Shown one piece after another: positions 18,301 to 25,602 of a stretch of 64,000 nucleotides of DNA (position 1 is the stretch's first letter; each line of letters begins with the position of its first letter). The DNA comes from Dyadobacter psychrotolerans. GTDB lineage: Bacteria; Bacteroidota; Bacteroidia; Cytophagales; Spirosomataceae. The stretch covers positions 806,001 to 870,000 of the forward strand of contig NZ_SMFL01000003.1 in assembly GCF_004349265.1 (NCBI RefSeq), in the 5' to 3' direction. The notes beneath the pieces are model-generated. The model was given only the letters and a program-made list of their open reading frames with translations. It made no database searches and was not told where the DNA came from. Made by a program: the position numbers and the translations under genes.

Positions 18301-18815
18301 CAAACTTCAAGGTTCTGGGTAGGAAATTTGGTAAGGATATGCAGGCCGTTGCCGAGAAAATTAAGCTTTGGGACAATACCGAAATAAAACAGCTGGAAAA
18401 AGATGGACAGTATTTAATTACTGATCTTCAACCCGTGGCAGCAATTCTTTTGGAAGAAGTTGAAATTTATACAGAAGACGTACCGGGTTGGCTGGTTGCA
18501 AGTGAAAACGGTTTAACCGTTGCGCTGGATATTACGGTTACGGACGAACTTCGTCTGGAAGGTATTGCACGTGATTTTGTAAACCGCGTTCAGAATCTTC
18601 GTAAAGACAGCGGTTTTGAAGTAACGGATAAGATCAAAATTACGCTGCAAAACAATGATGAATTGCTGGCCAGTGCAGTTACTGCCAACCGGGATTACAT
18701 CTGTCAGGAAGTTCAGGCATTGGATCTTGATCTGGTTAGTGACTTAAATGGAACATCCAGCGAGATTGAGATGGATGAGTTTTTACTGAAAGTGAAAATT
18801 GAGGTAGTTGCCTGA
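15375..18815 (+). CDS. ileS: Isoleucyl-tRNA synthetase
   Basis: Class I aminoacyl-tRNA synthetase charging tRNA-Ile, 1146 aa, a long form typical of Bacteroidetes. The HIGH-type motif is GIHH at residues 55-58 in PPSANGTPGIHH, the editing-domain WTTTPWTLPANTAL segment is near 240, the KMSKR loop is at 676-680, and an anticodon-binding and C-terminal domain follows. Oddity: residues 218-229 (ETFQVFKDLESL), just before the editing domain, are encoded by a 34-bp palindrome that recurs at 29946-29978 outside any gene. A mobile repeat therefore seems to have inserted in frame. No second ileS is visible, so the gene is presumably functional. Confidence 0.97.
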   Translation: MKYNEFKNLSYPQIADEVLKFWKDNKIFEASVDTREGAPSFTFFEGPPSANGTPGIHHVMARSIKDIFCRYKTLQGFQVKRKGGWDTHGLPVELQVEKELGITKDDIGKTISIADYNEKCRQTVMKFTDQWNDLTEKMGYWVDLDDPYITYKSEYIESLWSLLKKLYDKGLLYKGYTIQPYSPAAGTGLSSHELNMPGTYKDVKDTTIVAMFKVKLPETFQVFKDLESLNGLDIRILAWTTTPWTLPANTALTVGANINYVLVKTFNPYTYEPVHVVLAKDLTGKYFSEKYLDGDFDDFAASDKKHLPWSVISEFKGKDLEGIEYEQLMPYIQPSTPAFRVIIGDFVTTEDGTGVVHTSPTFGADDFRVAQANGIPSIMVKDETGKEVPIVDRQGRFVKEITDYAGRFVKPEYYSAAEQNDPEFRATDVLIAIKLKEEGKAFKVEKYEHPYPHCWRTDKPVLYYPLDSWFIKTTAVKDRLVELNKTITWKPESTGTGRFGNWLENLVDWNLSRSRYWGTPLPIWRSEHGEEVCVGSIEQLKDLLEEAIISEHLTREQAAHNSEYLLKLQHGDFDLHRPYVDTIVLVSSRGNVMHREPDLIDVWFDSGAMPYAQWHYPFENQEIFNQSYPADFISEGVDQTRGWFFTLHAIAGMLFDSVAFKNVVSTGLVLDKNGNKMSKRLGNAVDPFETLSKWGPDATRWYMITNAEPWDNLKFNIDGIQEVQRKFFGTLVNTYNFFALYANLDGYNFHEATSVPVEKRTELDRWILSKLNTLIKEVGEQFDDYNPTKAGRLVQDFVTDQLSNWYIRLNRRRFWNPSSEQGSGLTEDKKAAYETLQHCLVTVSQLMSPIAPFFGEWLYKSLTDGIRDEAKKAGSLLQYDSVHLTHWPLVEYNAIDLDLEEAMEMAQSISSLVHSIRKKHKLKVRQPLSKVLIPALTEKTSRQIRQVASIILSEVNVKDVDAINDNDGFFHKKAKPNFKVLGRKFGKDMQAVAEKIKLWDNTEIKQLEKDGQYLITDLQPVAAILLEEVEIYTEDVPGWLVASENGLTVALDITVTDELRLEGIARDFVNRVQNLRKDSGFEVTDKIKITLQNNDELLASAVTANRDYICQEVQALDLDLVSDLNGTSSEIEMDEFLLKVKIEVVA
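16027..16060. repeat. 34-bp dispersed palindrome inside ileS (copy 1)
   Basis: Perfect 16-nt arms AGACTTTCCAAGTCTT and AAGACTTGGAAAGTCT separated by CA. The same arms occur at 29946-29978 with a single G between them, and both copies are followed by AA. The chance of two 16-bp perfect inverted repeats with identical arms is negligible. Confidence 0.9.
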
Positions 18816-18847
18816 TTTCTTAGAGACATACAGGTAAGTTATCTTTA

Positions 18848-18914
18848 AGAGAGGTTCACAGAGTTAAAGTATTTTCTCTGTGAACCTCTCTTTTTTCTCT
18901 GCGAACCTCTGTGT
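18848..18914 (+). terminator. Strong hairpin with T-tract after ileS, plus a partial repeat of its right arm
   Basis: Arms AGAGAGGTTCACAGAG (18848-18863) and CTCTGTGAACCTCTCT (18876-18891) pair perfectly over 16 bp around a 12-nt loop and are followed by a T-run to 18896. It fits a rho-independent terminator for ileS. The right arm is then nearly repeated as CTCTGCGAACCTCTGTG (18897-18913), which suggests the element derives from a dispersed repeat. Confidence 0.75.
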
Positions 18915-18941
18915 AAATTAGCAAACAAAATCTCACACTTC

Positions 18942-19721
18942 ATGCAACTACAAAACGCCACAGCGCTGATTACCGGAGGTGCATCAGGACTTGGTGAAGC
19001 AACGGCCCGCCTGTTCCTTTCTCAAGGAGCTAATATTGTAATTCTTGATTTGAATGAAAGTTCCGGCAAATCACTCGAAACAGAGTTTTCAGGAAGATTA
19101 AAATTCTTCAAAACAGATGTTTCTGATGAGATTGATGTCAAACTGGCTGTTAATTCAGCTCTCGAAACATTTGGATCTGTTCAAATTGTGATCAACTGTG
19201 CAGGTATAGCACCGGTCGGGAAAACGATTGGAAAAACCGATGGTATCTATGGACCGCATTCTCTCGAAATTTTTGAAAAAACGATTAAAATAAATCTGAT
19301 CGGAACTTTTAACGTAATTCGCCTCGCCGCTTTTGCCATGGAGAAAAACGCGCCTAATTCCGAAGGTGAACGGGGCGTAATTATCAATACAGCTTCCGTT
19401 GCCGCTTATGACGGGCAGATCGGACAGGTTGCGTACGCGGCGAGTAAAGGAGGAATTGTGAGTATGACATTACCTGTTGCACGTGATCTTGCCAAATCAG
19501 GTATAAGGGTTATGACAATCGCACCTGGTTTATTTGAAACGCCGCTGATGCTGGGATTACCAGAAGAAGCCCGCCTTTCCTTGGGGCAACAAGTTCCTTT
19601 TCCTCCACGTTTAGGCCGGCCGGATGAATATGCTTTGCTTGCTAAATCCATCGTTGAAAACCCAATGCTGAACGGTGAAGTTATCAGGCTGGATGGGGCG
19701 ATCCGTATGGGACCAAGATAA
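18942..19721 (+). CDS. SDR dehydrogenase resembling 3-hydroxyacyl-CoA dehydrogenase type 2 (HSD10-like)
   Basis: 259-aa classical SDR. The glycine motif TGGASGLG is at residues 11-18, Asp36 in VILDLNE suggests NAD+, CAGIAP is near 88, and the catalytic Ser-Tyr-Lys set is in [21 protein letters not shown]. The long insert before [12 protein letters not shown] and the end [15 protein letters not shown] are characteristic of the HSD17B10/3-hydroxy-2-methylbutyryl-CoA dehydrogenase group. This points to beta-oxidation or branched-chain amino acid breakdown. It is a single gene after the ileS terminator, with no other fatty-acid gene in the window. Confidence 0.9.
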   Translation: MQLQNATALITGGASGLGEATARLFLSQGANIVILDLNESSGKSLETEFSGRLKFFKTDVSDEIDVKLAVNSALETFGSVQIVINCAGIAPVGKTIGKTDGIYGPHSLEIFEKTIKINLIGTFNVIRLAAFAMEKNAPNSEGERGVIINTASVAAYDGQIGQVAYAASKGGIVSMTLPVARDLAKSGIRVMTIAPGLFETPLMLGLPEEARLSLGQQVPFPPRLGRPDEYALLAKSIVENPMLNGEVIRLDGAIRMGPR

Positions 19722-19770
19722 TATCTGAATCAAATTCTTGCAGTCCTGATATAAATAGCGGTATTTAAAA

Positions 19771-20154
19771 ATGCAAACAGATAAGATATACAGGTTTAAA
19801 CTTCCGGTTTTACACTGGTTGTTTCTTGCGTTTTTATCATCCTGTATTTCATATCAAACCCATGACTCTCAGTTTGGCAGACAAACTGCCCGCTTAGAGG
19901 CAGTTGATTCACCGAAAGTATATAGGAGAATAGCATCAGGAGCTCACTACTATTCTAATATTAACACCCAGGCTTTTCAACCAAAATCAGCGCATATTCA
20001 GTTACAAAGAATTTTGCTTTTATCGCGTACACTGGATTCTTTCCTTGTAACAACATCGCGAATTTGTAAAGAATCTTCTGTACAAAAAAACGTAATCGTT
20101 CATTGTCGCAGTCGTAATTTACATTCCAATACTTTGGAAGACCACATTTCCTGA
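19771..20154 (+). CDS. Small putative lipoprotein of unknown function
   Basis: 127 aa. A basic start and hydrophobic stretch (HWLFLAFLSSC) end in a lipobox-like L-S-S-C at residues 24-27, suggesting an exported lipoprotein. I recognise no family. The last 30 residues are unusually rich in Ser, Arg, His and Asn, as out-of-frame translation often is. Another frame (20096-20245) reads as an uninterrupted plausible segment containing VSLLFSRPVTTWLLPALSFF. A degraded or frameshifted gene is therefore possible, although no single-base slip joins the frames cleanly. Confidence 0.4.
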   Translation: MQTDKIYRFKLPVLHWLFLAFLSSCISYQTHDSQFGRQTARLEAVDSPKVYRRIASGAHYYSNINTQAFQPKSAHIQLQRILLLSRTLDSFLVTTSRICKESSVQKNVIVHCRSRNLHSNTLEDHIS

Positions 20155-20263
20155 TAAACCAGTTTCCTTACTTTTTAGCCGTCCCGTAACAACCTGGTTG
20201 TTGCCTGCACTGTCATTTTTTGATCAGGAATATCGGCAATCTTAATACTCAAACTTTCAGGAA

Positions 20264-20425
20264 ATGAAACCAAATTACATCATTTCTCAGACCACAAAAT
20301 GGCTGAGAAGATTCATTATGGCATTTATGCTTGGGTTTTCTAATGTTCTCAATCAGGAGACAAAGATGATCGATGATACCTTTAACAAAATTGAACAGAC
20401 CTCTGACGACAAAAAAAACGATTGA
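20264..20425 (+). CDS. Small hypothetical protein, 53 aa
   Basis: The ORF starts at an ATG preceded by CAGGAA and ends at TGA (20423-20425). The product begins MKPNYIISQTTKWLRRFIMA, has one hydrophobic or amphipathic helix (about residues 12-28) and a very polar acidic/lysine tail (QTSDDKKND). It is directly followed by a terminator hairpin (20450-20482). Codon choice and composition look coding, but the length is too small for certainty and I recognise no family. Confidence 0.5.
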   Translation: MKPNYIISQTTKWLRRFIMAFMLGFSNVLNQETKMIDDTFNKIEQTSDDKKND

Positions 20426-20449
20426 AAATTCATCATTGAACAGCATAAC

Positions 20450-20482
20450 AAAAGGGCGACCAGAATCACTGACCGCCCTTTT
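20450..20482. terminator. Bidirectional terminator between the 53-aa ORF and uvrB
   Basis: Arms AAAAGGGCG (20450-20458) and CGCCCTTTT (20474-20482), 15-nt loop. The A-run and T-run allow it to serve both convergent genes. Confidence 0.7.
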
Positions 20483-20505
20483 AACAAAATAATACTTTTA
20501 TAAAT

Positions 20506-22524
20506 CTAAACCTTTTCCTTTACCTTTTCCTTTAATTGCAGCAGCTCATCCCTAAGCCGAGCAGCTTCCAGAAAATCCATATCTTTGGCCGCTGATTCCA
20601 TCTTGCGCTGGGTTTCTGCAATGAGTTTGTTCAAGTCATTTTTACCCATATACTGAACAACAGGATCCGCAGCAATTCGTATTTCGGACGGTTCCACGTA
20701 GGCCCTGCGGGGTTTGGAATCTGCCACCATGGTTTGCTCCATAATTGCTTCCCTGGATTTAAGAATTGTTCTTGGTGTTATTCCATGGAGTTTATTGTAT
20801 TCAAGCTGAATACTTCTGCGTCGGTTTGTCTCTCCAATTGCCTGCTCCATCGATCCCGTCATCACATCCGCATACATAATCACCTTACCGCGGTCATTAC
20901 GCGCAGCCCGTCCAATTGTCTGGATCATTGAACGCACATCCCGGAGAAAACCTTCTTTGTCTGCATCCATTATCGCAACCAGGGAAACTTCCGGTAAATC
21001 GAGCCCTTCACGAAGTAAGTTCACACCAACCAGAACATCAAAAACACCTAATCTTAATTCACGCAAAATCTCAACCCGGTCCAGAGCTTTTACTTCTGAG
21101 TGAATATACCGGCATTTAATACCCACCCGATCCAGATACTTGCTAAGCTCCTCAGCCATCCGTTTAGTCAAAGTGGTGATCAACACACGGTCGCCCATTT
21201 CGATTCGCTTGGTAATTTCATCCAGCAAATCGTCAATCTGGTTCAGACTTGGCCGTACCTCAATTTCGGGATCGAGCAATCCGGTTGGACGAATAATTTG
21301 TTCGACAACAACACCTTCCGATTTTCTCAATTCATAATCCGATGGCGTTGCACTAACAAAAATCGTCTGCGGAGTCATGTCCTCAAATTCCTGAAAAGTA
21401 AGAGGACGATTATCCATGGCCGATGGCAGACGAAATCCATATTCGACCAGCGATTCCTTGCGCGAACGGTCACCTCCCCACATCGCACGAATTTGCGGCA
21501 TGGTAACGTGGCTTTCATCAACCACCATCAGAAAGTCTTCAGGAAAATAATCGAGCAGACAAAATGGGCGCTGACCAGGCAGACGACGATCAAAGTACCG
21601 GGAATAATTTTCGATACCGGAACAGTATCCCAGTTCACGCATCATTTCCATGTCAAACTCAGTACGCTCTTTTACCCTTTCAGCTTCTGCCAGCCTTCCT
21701 TCTTTGGTAAAATACTTGATTTGCTGAACAAGATCATCCTGAATTTCTTTGATCGATTGTGTCAAAACATCGCGTCCGGTAACAAAGAGATTTGCAGGGA
21801 AAATGGCCACGGCCTTGTCAGTCGATATTTTTTTCCCAGTATCCGGTTCTATTCGCTGTATTTCTTCAATTTCATCACCAAAGAAAATAATACGATAAGC
21901 GAAATCCGCATAACCCGGAAAGATGTCCACCGTATCGCCTTTTACGCGAAAAGTCCCGCGGGTAAATTCCACTTCGGTCCGGCTGTACAAAATCTCAACC
22001 AGCCTGAAAAGGAATTGATTCCTGCTCACAACATCACCCAGTTTTATACTGACAATGCTTTTTTTATACTCATTAGGATTTCCCGCACCATAAATACATG
22101 AAACAGAAGCTACTACAAGCACATCTCGCCGGCCGCTCATCAGGGATGAAACGGTATGCAAACGTAATTTATCAATTTCCTGATTGATCATCAGGTCCTT
22201 TTCAATATAGGTATTGGTACTTGAAATGAAAGCTTCCGGCTGATAATAGTCGTAGTAACTAATAAAATATTCAACTGCATTATTTGGAAAAAACTGCTTA
22301 AACTCGCCGTAAAGCTGAGCCGCCAGTGTTTTATTATGACTCAGGACAAGCGTGGGTCTGTTGATCTCCGCCACCACGTTGGCTACCGTGAAAGTTTTCC
22401 CTGATCCGGTTACCCCGAGCAAAGTCTGGGCCGGTTCGCCCGCAGCTATTCCCTCTAAAAGCTGCCTGATTGCCTCAGGCTGGTCTCCGGTTGGTTTGTA
22501 TTCAGAAGTGAGTTCAAAATTCAT
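20506..22524 (-). CDS. uvrB: Excinuclease ABC subunit B
   Basis: DNA-damage verification helicase-like subunit of nucleotide excision repair, working with UvrA and UvrC; 672 aa, normal length. Visible parts are the Walker A motif GVTGSGKTF (residues 39-47), the beta-hairpin motif SYYDYYQPEAF near residue 92, helicase motif VDESH (about 336), the C-terminal helicase segments including GRAARN, and the UVR domain (about 627-665) containing DFLEAARLRDEL. It is monocistronic, with a terminator just downstream. Confidence 0.98.
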   Translation of the reverse strand: MNFELTSEYKPTGDQPEAIRQLLEGIAAGEPAQTLLGVTGSGKTFTVANVVAEINRPTLVLSHNKTLAAQLYGEFKQFFPNNAVEYFISYYDYYQPEAFISSTNTYIEKDLMINQEIDKLRLHTVSSLMSGRRDVLVVASVSCIYGAGNPNEYKKSIVSIKLGDVVSRNQFLFRLVEILYSRTEVEFTRGTFRVKGDTVDIFPGYADFAYRIIFFGDEIEEIQRIEPDTGKKISTDKAVAIFPANLFVTGRDVLTQSIKEIQDDLVQQIKYFTKEGRLAEAERVKERTEFDMEMMRELGYCSGIENYSRYFDRRLPGQRPFCLLDYFPEDFLMVVDESHVTMPQIRAMWGGDRSRKESLVEYGFRLPSAMDNRPLTFQEFEDMTPQTIFVSATPSDYELRKSEGVVVEQIIRPTGLLDPEIEVRPSLNQIDDLLDEITKRIEMGDRVLITTLTKRMAEELSKYLDRVGIKCRYIHSEVKALDRVEILRELRLGVFDVLVGVNLLREGLDLPEVSLVAIMDADKEGFLRDVRSMIQTIGRAARNDRGKVIMYADVMTGSMEQAIGETNRRRSIQLEYNKLHGITPRTILKSREAIMEQTMVADSKPRRAYVEPSEIRIAADPVVQYMGKNDLNKLIAETQRKMESAAKDMDFLEAARLRDELLQLKEKVKEKV

Positions 22525-22625
22525 AACAAGTCATAAAGTGCATACCAGAAATAACGTATTTCAAAGATAGAATAGTTTCGTTTATGTGTGTGGTAGTTAC
22601 TGATTCCAATTTATCCAAAAACAAA

Positions 22626-22653
22626 ATACCCCGGCACTGCTGAACCGGGGTAT
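22626..22653 (-). terminator. Terminator of the cupin/JmjC-like gene
   Basis: 9-bp stem ATACCCCGG (22626-22634) with CCGGGGTAT (22645-22653), 10-nt loop, followed on the minus strand by TTTTGTTTTTGG. It lies 33 bp past the stop codon. Confidence 0.75.
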
Positions 22654-22686
22654 TATATAAATTTTATCGCCAAAAAAGTTTACTAC

Positions 22687-23541
22687 TCAGGCCGTCTCGT
22701 GAAGAACAGCTTCTGCTTTTTCAACCGCTTTATTCTCTTTCCAATGCTGCCAGCCAAGTCCAAGCAACTTAGTCATACTTTTATCCACAAATGTGTGGCG
22801 AACAATGTTCATACCTCCTCTAACCGCTGTGAAAATATTATTGTTTGCTCTCAGGGCAAGACTAAAACCACCATCGATGTAACGGATATAATGCCACCAA
22901 AGCGAAGGAATAAAAATGGTTTCGCCATGTAGCAAAGTGGTTTCATGCCCTACAAGACCTTTTAAAGCAGGGAATTTTTCGTAATCCGGGTTAATCGGAT
23001 CAACCTTGCTCATCACCGTAAAAGGATGATGATATAACCTGGCGCTGTCCTCAGGAGAAAAAAGAATCACCTGTTTTCTGGTATGAAACTGCGTCAAAAA
23101 TACATTTGAGCAATCCATATCATAGTGCAGGTTGGTAATTGCACCCTGTCCTCCAAAAAAAACAAATTTATACGACTTCAAAAACCCGTCCATAATAGTT
23201 GGGAAAGTAATATCGTCTGCCAGTGAAGGCGCTTTTTTGAATATATCAAAAAGAAACAACCGCAAATCCGTAGGACCTTTTTCAATCAGGGAAAGGTATT
23301 CTCCAAATTTCATCGTTTTGGCCGTCTGGAAATATTTATCGGCATCGTGAACATGATTATCAACCAATGGAACATCAATCTGTCCATGGTTTTCTTTGAG
23401 CCATTCAAAAGTCCATTTTTGCATTGCCGGCCAATCTTTCATCAAATCCGTAAAGACTACCGGGCGGCTCGGTTTCAAATAGTTTTCAATGAATTCTTCA
23501 CGGGTAAGTCCGCTACGCTTTTCTATGGGCACTAATTTCAT
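22687..23541 (-). CDS. Cupin-8/JmjC-like Fe(II)/2-oxoglutarate oxygenase
   Basis: 284 aa of the cupin_8 (JmjC-like) group, non-haem iron oxygenases that hydroxylate protein or small-molecule substrates. The iron-binding HxD pair is His139-x-Asp141 in NLHYDMD and the distal His is His217 in IPSLWWHYI. The 2-oxoglutarate-binding lysine is probably Lys156 in TRKQVILFSP. The N-terminal segment RPVVFTDLMKDWPA (26-39) is typical. Monocistronic. The substrate is unknown; relatives include ribosomal-oxygenase and tRNA-modifying enzymes, but nothing here decides. Confidence 0.88.
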   Translation of the reverse strand: MKLVPIEKRSGLTREEFIENYLKPSRPVVFTDLMKDWPAMQKWTFEWLKENHGQIDVPLVDNHVHDADKYFQTAKTMKFGEYLSLIEKGPTDLRLFLFDIFKKAPSLADDITFPTIMDGFLKSYKFVFFGGQGAITNLHYDMDCSNVFLTQFHTRKQVILFSPEDSARLYHHPFTVMSKVDPINPDYEKFPALKGLVGHETTLLHGETIFIPSLWWHYIRYIDGGFSLALRANNNIFTAVRGGMNIVRHTFVDKSMTKLLGLGWQHWKENKAVEKAEAVLHETA

Positions 23542-23940
23542 AACAGAAACTAAATATGTGGTAAGCTACTGAATAAAAGGATCTTTATATTACAGTGCAT
23601 GCTGTGAACCTTTTTACAAAACAACAGGCACCCATCGGGCTATGAACATTAAACTTTGTCACCAGTGTATAAGTTCTGGAATTCCGTTAATTCTGATATC
23701 CGGTCCAAATTTATTAAAGAGAATTGAGAAACTATATTATTTTCATACTTAATATAAAAAAATCCCTTGTTAATTGATAGAGTTTATATTTTGCAATAGT
23801 GTTACTTTCTGCCCTGCCAACGATACGCCTATTTAAATAATAGTATTGCTTCCGAAATAAATGTGGCTCTCATTATGTATGTTGCTTCCGTTGAATAAAT
23901 GGCATAGCTAATTCGTACTTTCGTAAGAAAAAAGAAACCC
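23542..23940. other. Intergenic region without a recognisable gene
   Basis: 399 AT-rich bases between divergent genes. The only signal is a weak promoter candidate for the DUF1003 gene, TTG at 23891-23893 and TACTTTCG at 23916-23923 (one base off TAnnTTTG), which would give a very short leader. No RNA gene or repeat was seen. Confidence 0.5.
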
Positions 23941-24501
23941 ATGGACATTGACAAAAATGAAATCGAAGACATACTAAATGTACAAAACCTGCAGTTAAAA
24001 AAACTGCATGAAATCGTGCTGCAATCAATTAAAGAGGAAGATGTTCTGGTAAGTAACCTCCTGCATCCGCCTGCCGAAAAATCGACGCGCGGCCAAAAAG
24101 TCTCAGATCAGGTTGCTAAATTTGGAGGCAGCTGGACGTTTATTATCGCTTTTTCAACCCTTCTCTTAATCTGGATTGCATACAACTGTCTTGTGCCTGT
24201 CAGCTCCCGGTTTGATCCTTATCCTTTTATTCTAATGAATCTGGTATTGTCTTCGGTTGCAGCTTTACAGGCACCGATTATCATGATGAGCCAGAACCGT
24301 CAGGAAGAAAAAGACAGGATTAATGCGGAAAACGACTACATGGTAAACCTTAAAGCCGAACTGGAAGTAAGAAGCCTTCATCAAAAAGTAGATCTGCTTT
24401 TGGAAGAACAGATAAAAACGCTGTTTGAAATTCAGGCGAAGCAGGTTGAAATGCTTAAAAAGCTGGATGACAAACTTGAAACACTTTGTGCTAAACAATA
24501 A
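23941..24501 (+). CDS. DUF1003 family membrane protein
   Basis: 186 aa. Two hydrophobic segments (about residues 67-83 and 96-113) separated by a short loop with P-x-D-P-Y-P-F are characteristic of DUF1003. They are followed by the conserved MMSQNRQEEKDR stretch and a long charged coiled-coil tail (about 125-185). The N-terminal 60 residues are also helical and charged. The protein probably sits in the inner membrane with both ends in the cytoplasm. The family function is not established. The next gene starts 36 bp downstream, so an operon with the two following genes is likely. Confidence 0.88.
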   Translation: MDIDKNEIEDILNVQNLQLKKLHEIVLQSIKEEDVLVSNLLHPPAEKSTRGQKVSDQVAKFGGSWTFIIAFSTLLLIWIAYNCLVPVSSRFDPYPFILMNLVLSSVAALQAPIIMMSQNRQEEKDRINAENDYMVNLKAELEVRSLHQKVDLLLEEQIKTLFEIQAKQVEMLKKLDDKLETLCAKQ

Positions 24502-24536
24502 ACCAGCTGTGTTTTTCAGTTGATTTCAAAATTCTT

Positions 24537-24875
24537 ATGATCGATTACAACAACAAGATTTTCATTCCTCTATCCAATTCAGAAAACGGAGAGGTGGATC
24601 TGAGCATGCAATTCCATTACAAACAAAACGGCAATATCCTCACCTGCTCCTATTCCGGAGGAAGAATCCGGCTCGGACAGCTGATTGCACTTGTGGATGA
24701 AAACGGTTGTCTGGACATGCGTTACCACCAGATAAATACTTTCGGAGAAATTATGACCGGCATTTGTAAATCAACTCCTGAAATATTGGAAAGCGGTAAA
24801 ATACGTTTGTTTGAGAAATGGAAATGGACAGCGGGAGATTTTTCAGAAGGGGAATCGGTATTGGTTGAACAATAA
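24537..24875 (+). CDS. Conserved-looking small beta-rich hypothetical protein
   Basis: 112 aa with no signal peptide and no membrane segment. Alternating polar/hydrophobic strands (NGNILTCSYSGGRIRLGQLIALVDENGCLDMRY and others) suggest a small all-beta fold. Similar bacteroidete proteins have been labelled N-acetylglutamate synthase in databases, but I see no acetyl-CoA-binding motif and do not support that name. It lies between DUF1003 (36-bp gap) and a YceI gene (16-bp gap) on the same strand. Confidence 0.8.
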   Translation: MIDYNNKIFIPLSNSENGEVDLSMQFHYKQNGNILTCSYSGGRIRLGQLIALVDENGCLDMRYHQINTFGEIMTGICKSTPEILESGKIRLFEKWKWTAGDFSEGESVLVEQ

Positions 24876-24890
24876 TTAAACGATAAAATC

Positions 24891-25427
24891 ATGACATCGG
24901 CTATTAAAATATACTCGTTTTTGATCATGCTGCTTGCCTTTTCAGCATCGCAGGCGCAAACCTCGAAAATCATTTCAGGCTCAACCAATTTTAGTGTAAA
25001 ATTCGTCCTTGGGACCTGCGACGGCACTTTTGATGCGCCAAAGGGAACGGCTGTTTTTGATGAGAAGAACATCTCAACTGCATCTTTTAATATCACTGTT
25101 TCAGCTGCGTCATTCAAAACAGGCAACAACAGCCGCGACAAAGACATGAAAAGCGAGAAATACTTTTTTGTCAGCAAGTACCCGGATATTCATTTTAAAT
25201 CATCCAAAACAGAAAAAGATGGCGCAAACTACAAAACAACAGGAACGCTGACCATCCGTGATGTTTCCAAGACAGTAACACTTCCTTTTGAGGCGAAAAA
25301 GAAAGCAGACGGAACCTATGCGCTGTCCAGTGTTTTCGAAATCAACCGGCTTGATTATAAAATCGGGGAAAAAGACTGGAAACTAAAAGATATTGTAAAG
25401 GTCGATTTAAAAGCAATTATCAAATAG
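24891..25427 (+). CDS. Secreted YceI-family lipid-binding protein
   Basis: 178 aa with an N-terminal signal peptide (to about residue 23, ending SASQAQ) and one YceI domain, a lipocalin-like barrel that binds isoprenoid or fatty-acyl chains. Typical segments are RDKDMKSEKYFFVSKYPDIHFKS, where the family's conserved D-x-x-M/L-K-S-x-x-F-x-x-x-x-Y-P pattern is seen, and GTLTIRDVSKTVTLPF. It is periplasmic. It is the last gene of a three-gene run and ends at a terminator (25481-25519). A second, cytoplasmic YceI gene lies at 52125. Confidence 0.92.
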   Translation: MTSAIKIYSFLIMLLAFSASQAQTSKIISGSTNFSVKFVLGTCDGTFDAPKGTAVFDEKNISTASFNITVSAASFKTGNNSRDKDMKSEKYFFVSKYPDIHFKSSKTEKDGANYKTTGTLTIRDVSKTVTLPFEAKKKADGTYALSSVFEINRLDYKIGEKDWKLKDIVKVDLKAIIK

Positions 25428-25480
25428 AATTATCGGATTTACAGACTTCCTGTATTTTCACTCATCCCCAAGCATAACTC

Positions 25481-25519
25481 ATCTCCGCTTCGGAAAAAGA
25501 TTTTCCCTGAAGCGGAGAT
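25481..25519 (+). terminator. Terminator after the secreted yceI gene
   Basis: Stem ATCTCCGCTT (25481-25490) with AAGCGGAGAT (25510-25519), extendable inward by three pairs, followed by TTTTTATTTT. Confidence 0.75.
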
Positions 25520-25540
25520 TTTTATTTTGACTTTACTTTG

Positions 25541-25588
25541 TAATTGGTCTAAATAATATTTCCTTTGCAAAATATAATTGGTCTAAAT
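25541..25588. repeat. Direct repeat TAATTGGTCTAAAT x2 upstream of the haem receptor gene
   Basis: Two identical 14-bp copies, 25541-25554 and 25575-25588, 34 bp apart from start to start (about three helical turns), the second ending 14 bp before the receptor ATG. The position suggests regulator binding sites, but no regulator is known from the sequence. Confidence 0.5.
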
Positions 25589-25602
25589 TGACACAACCTC
25601 CG

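Noticed and set aside
25588..25602. TTG start giving five extra residues to the haem receptor
   Set aside because: The ATG at 25603 starts a normal signal peptide; the TTG also overlaps the direct repeat.
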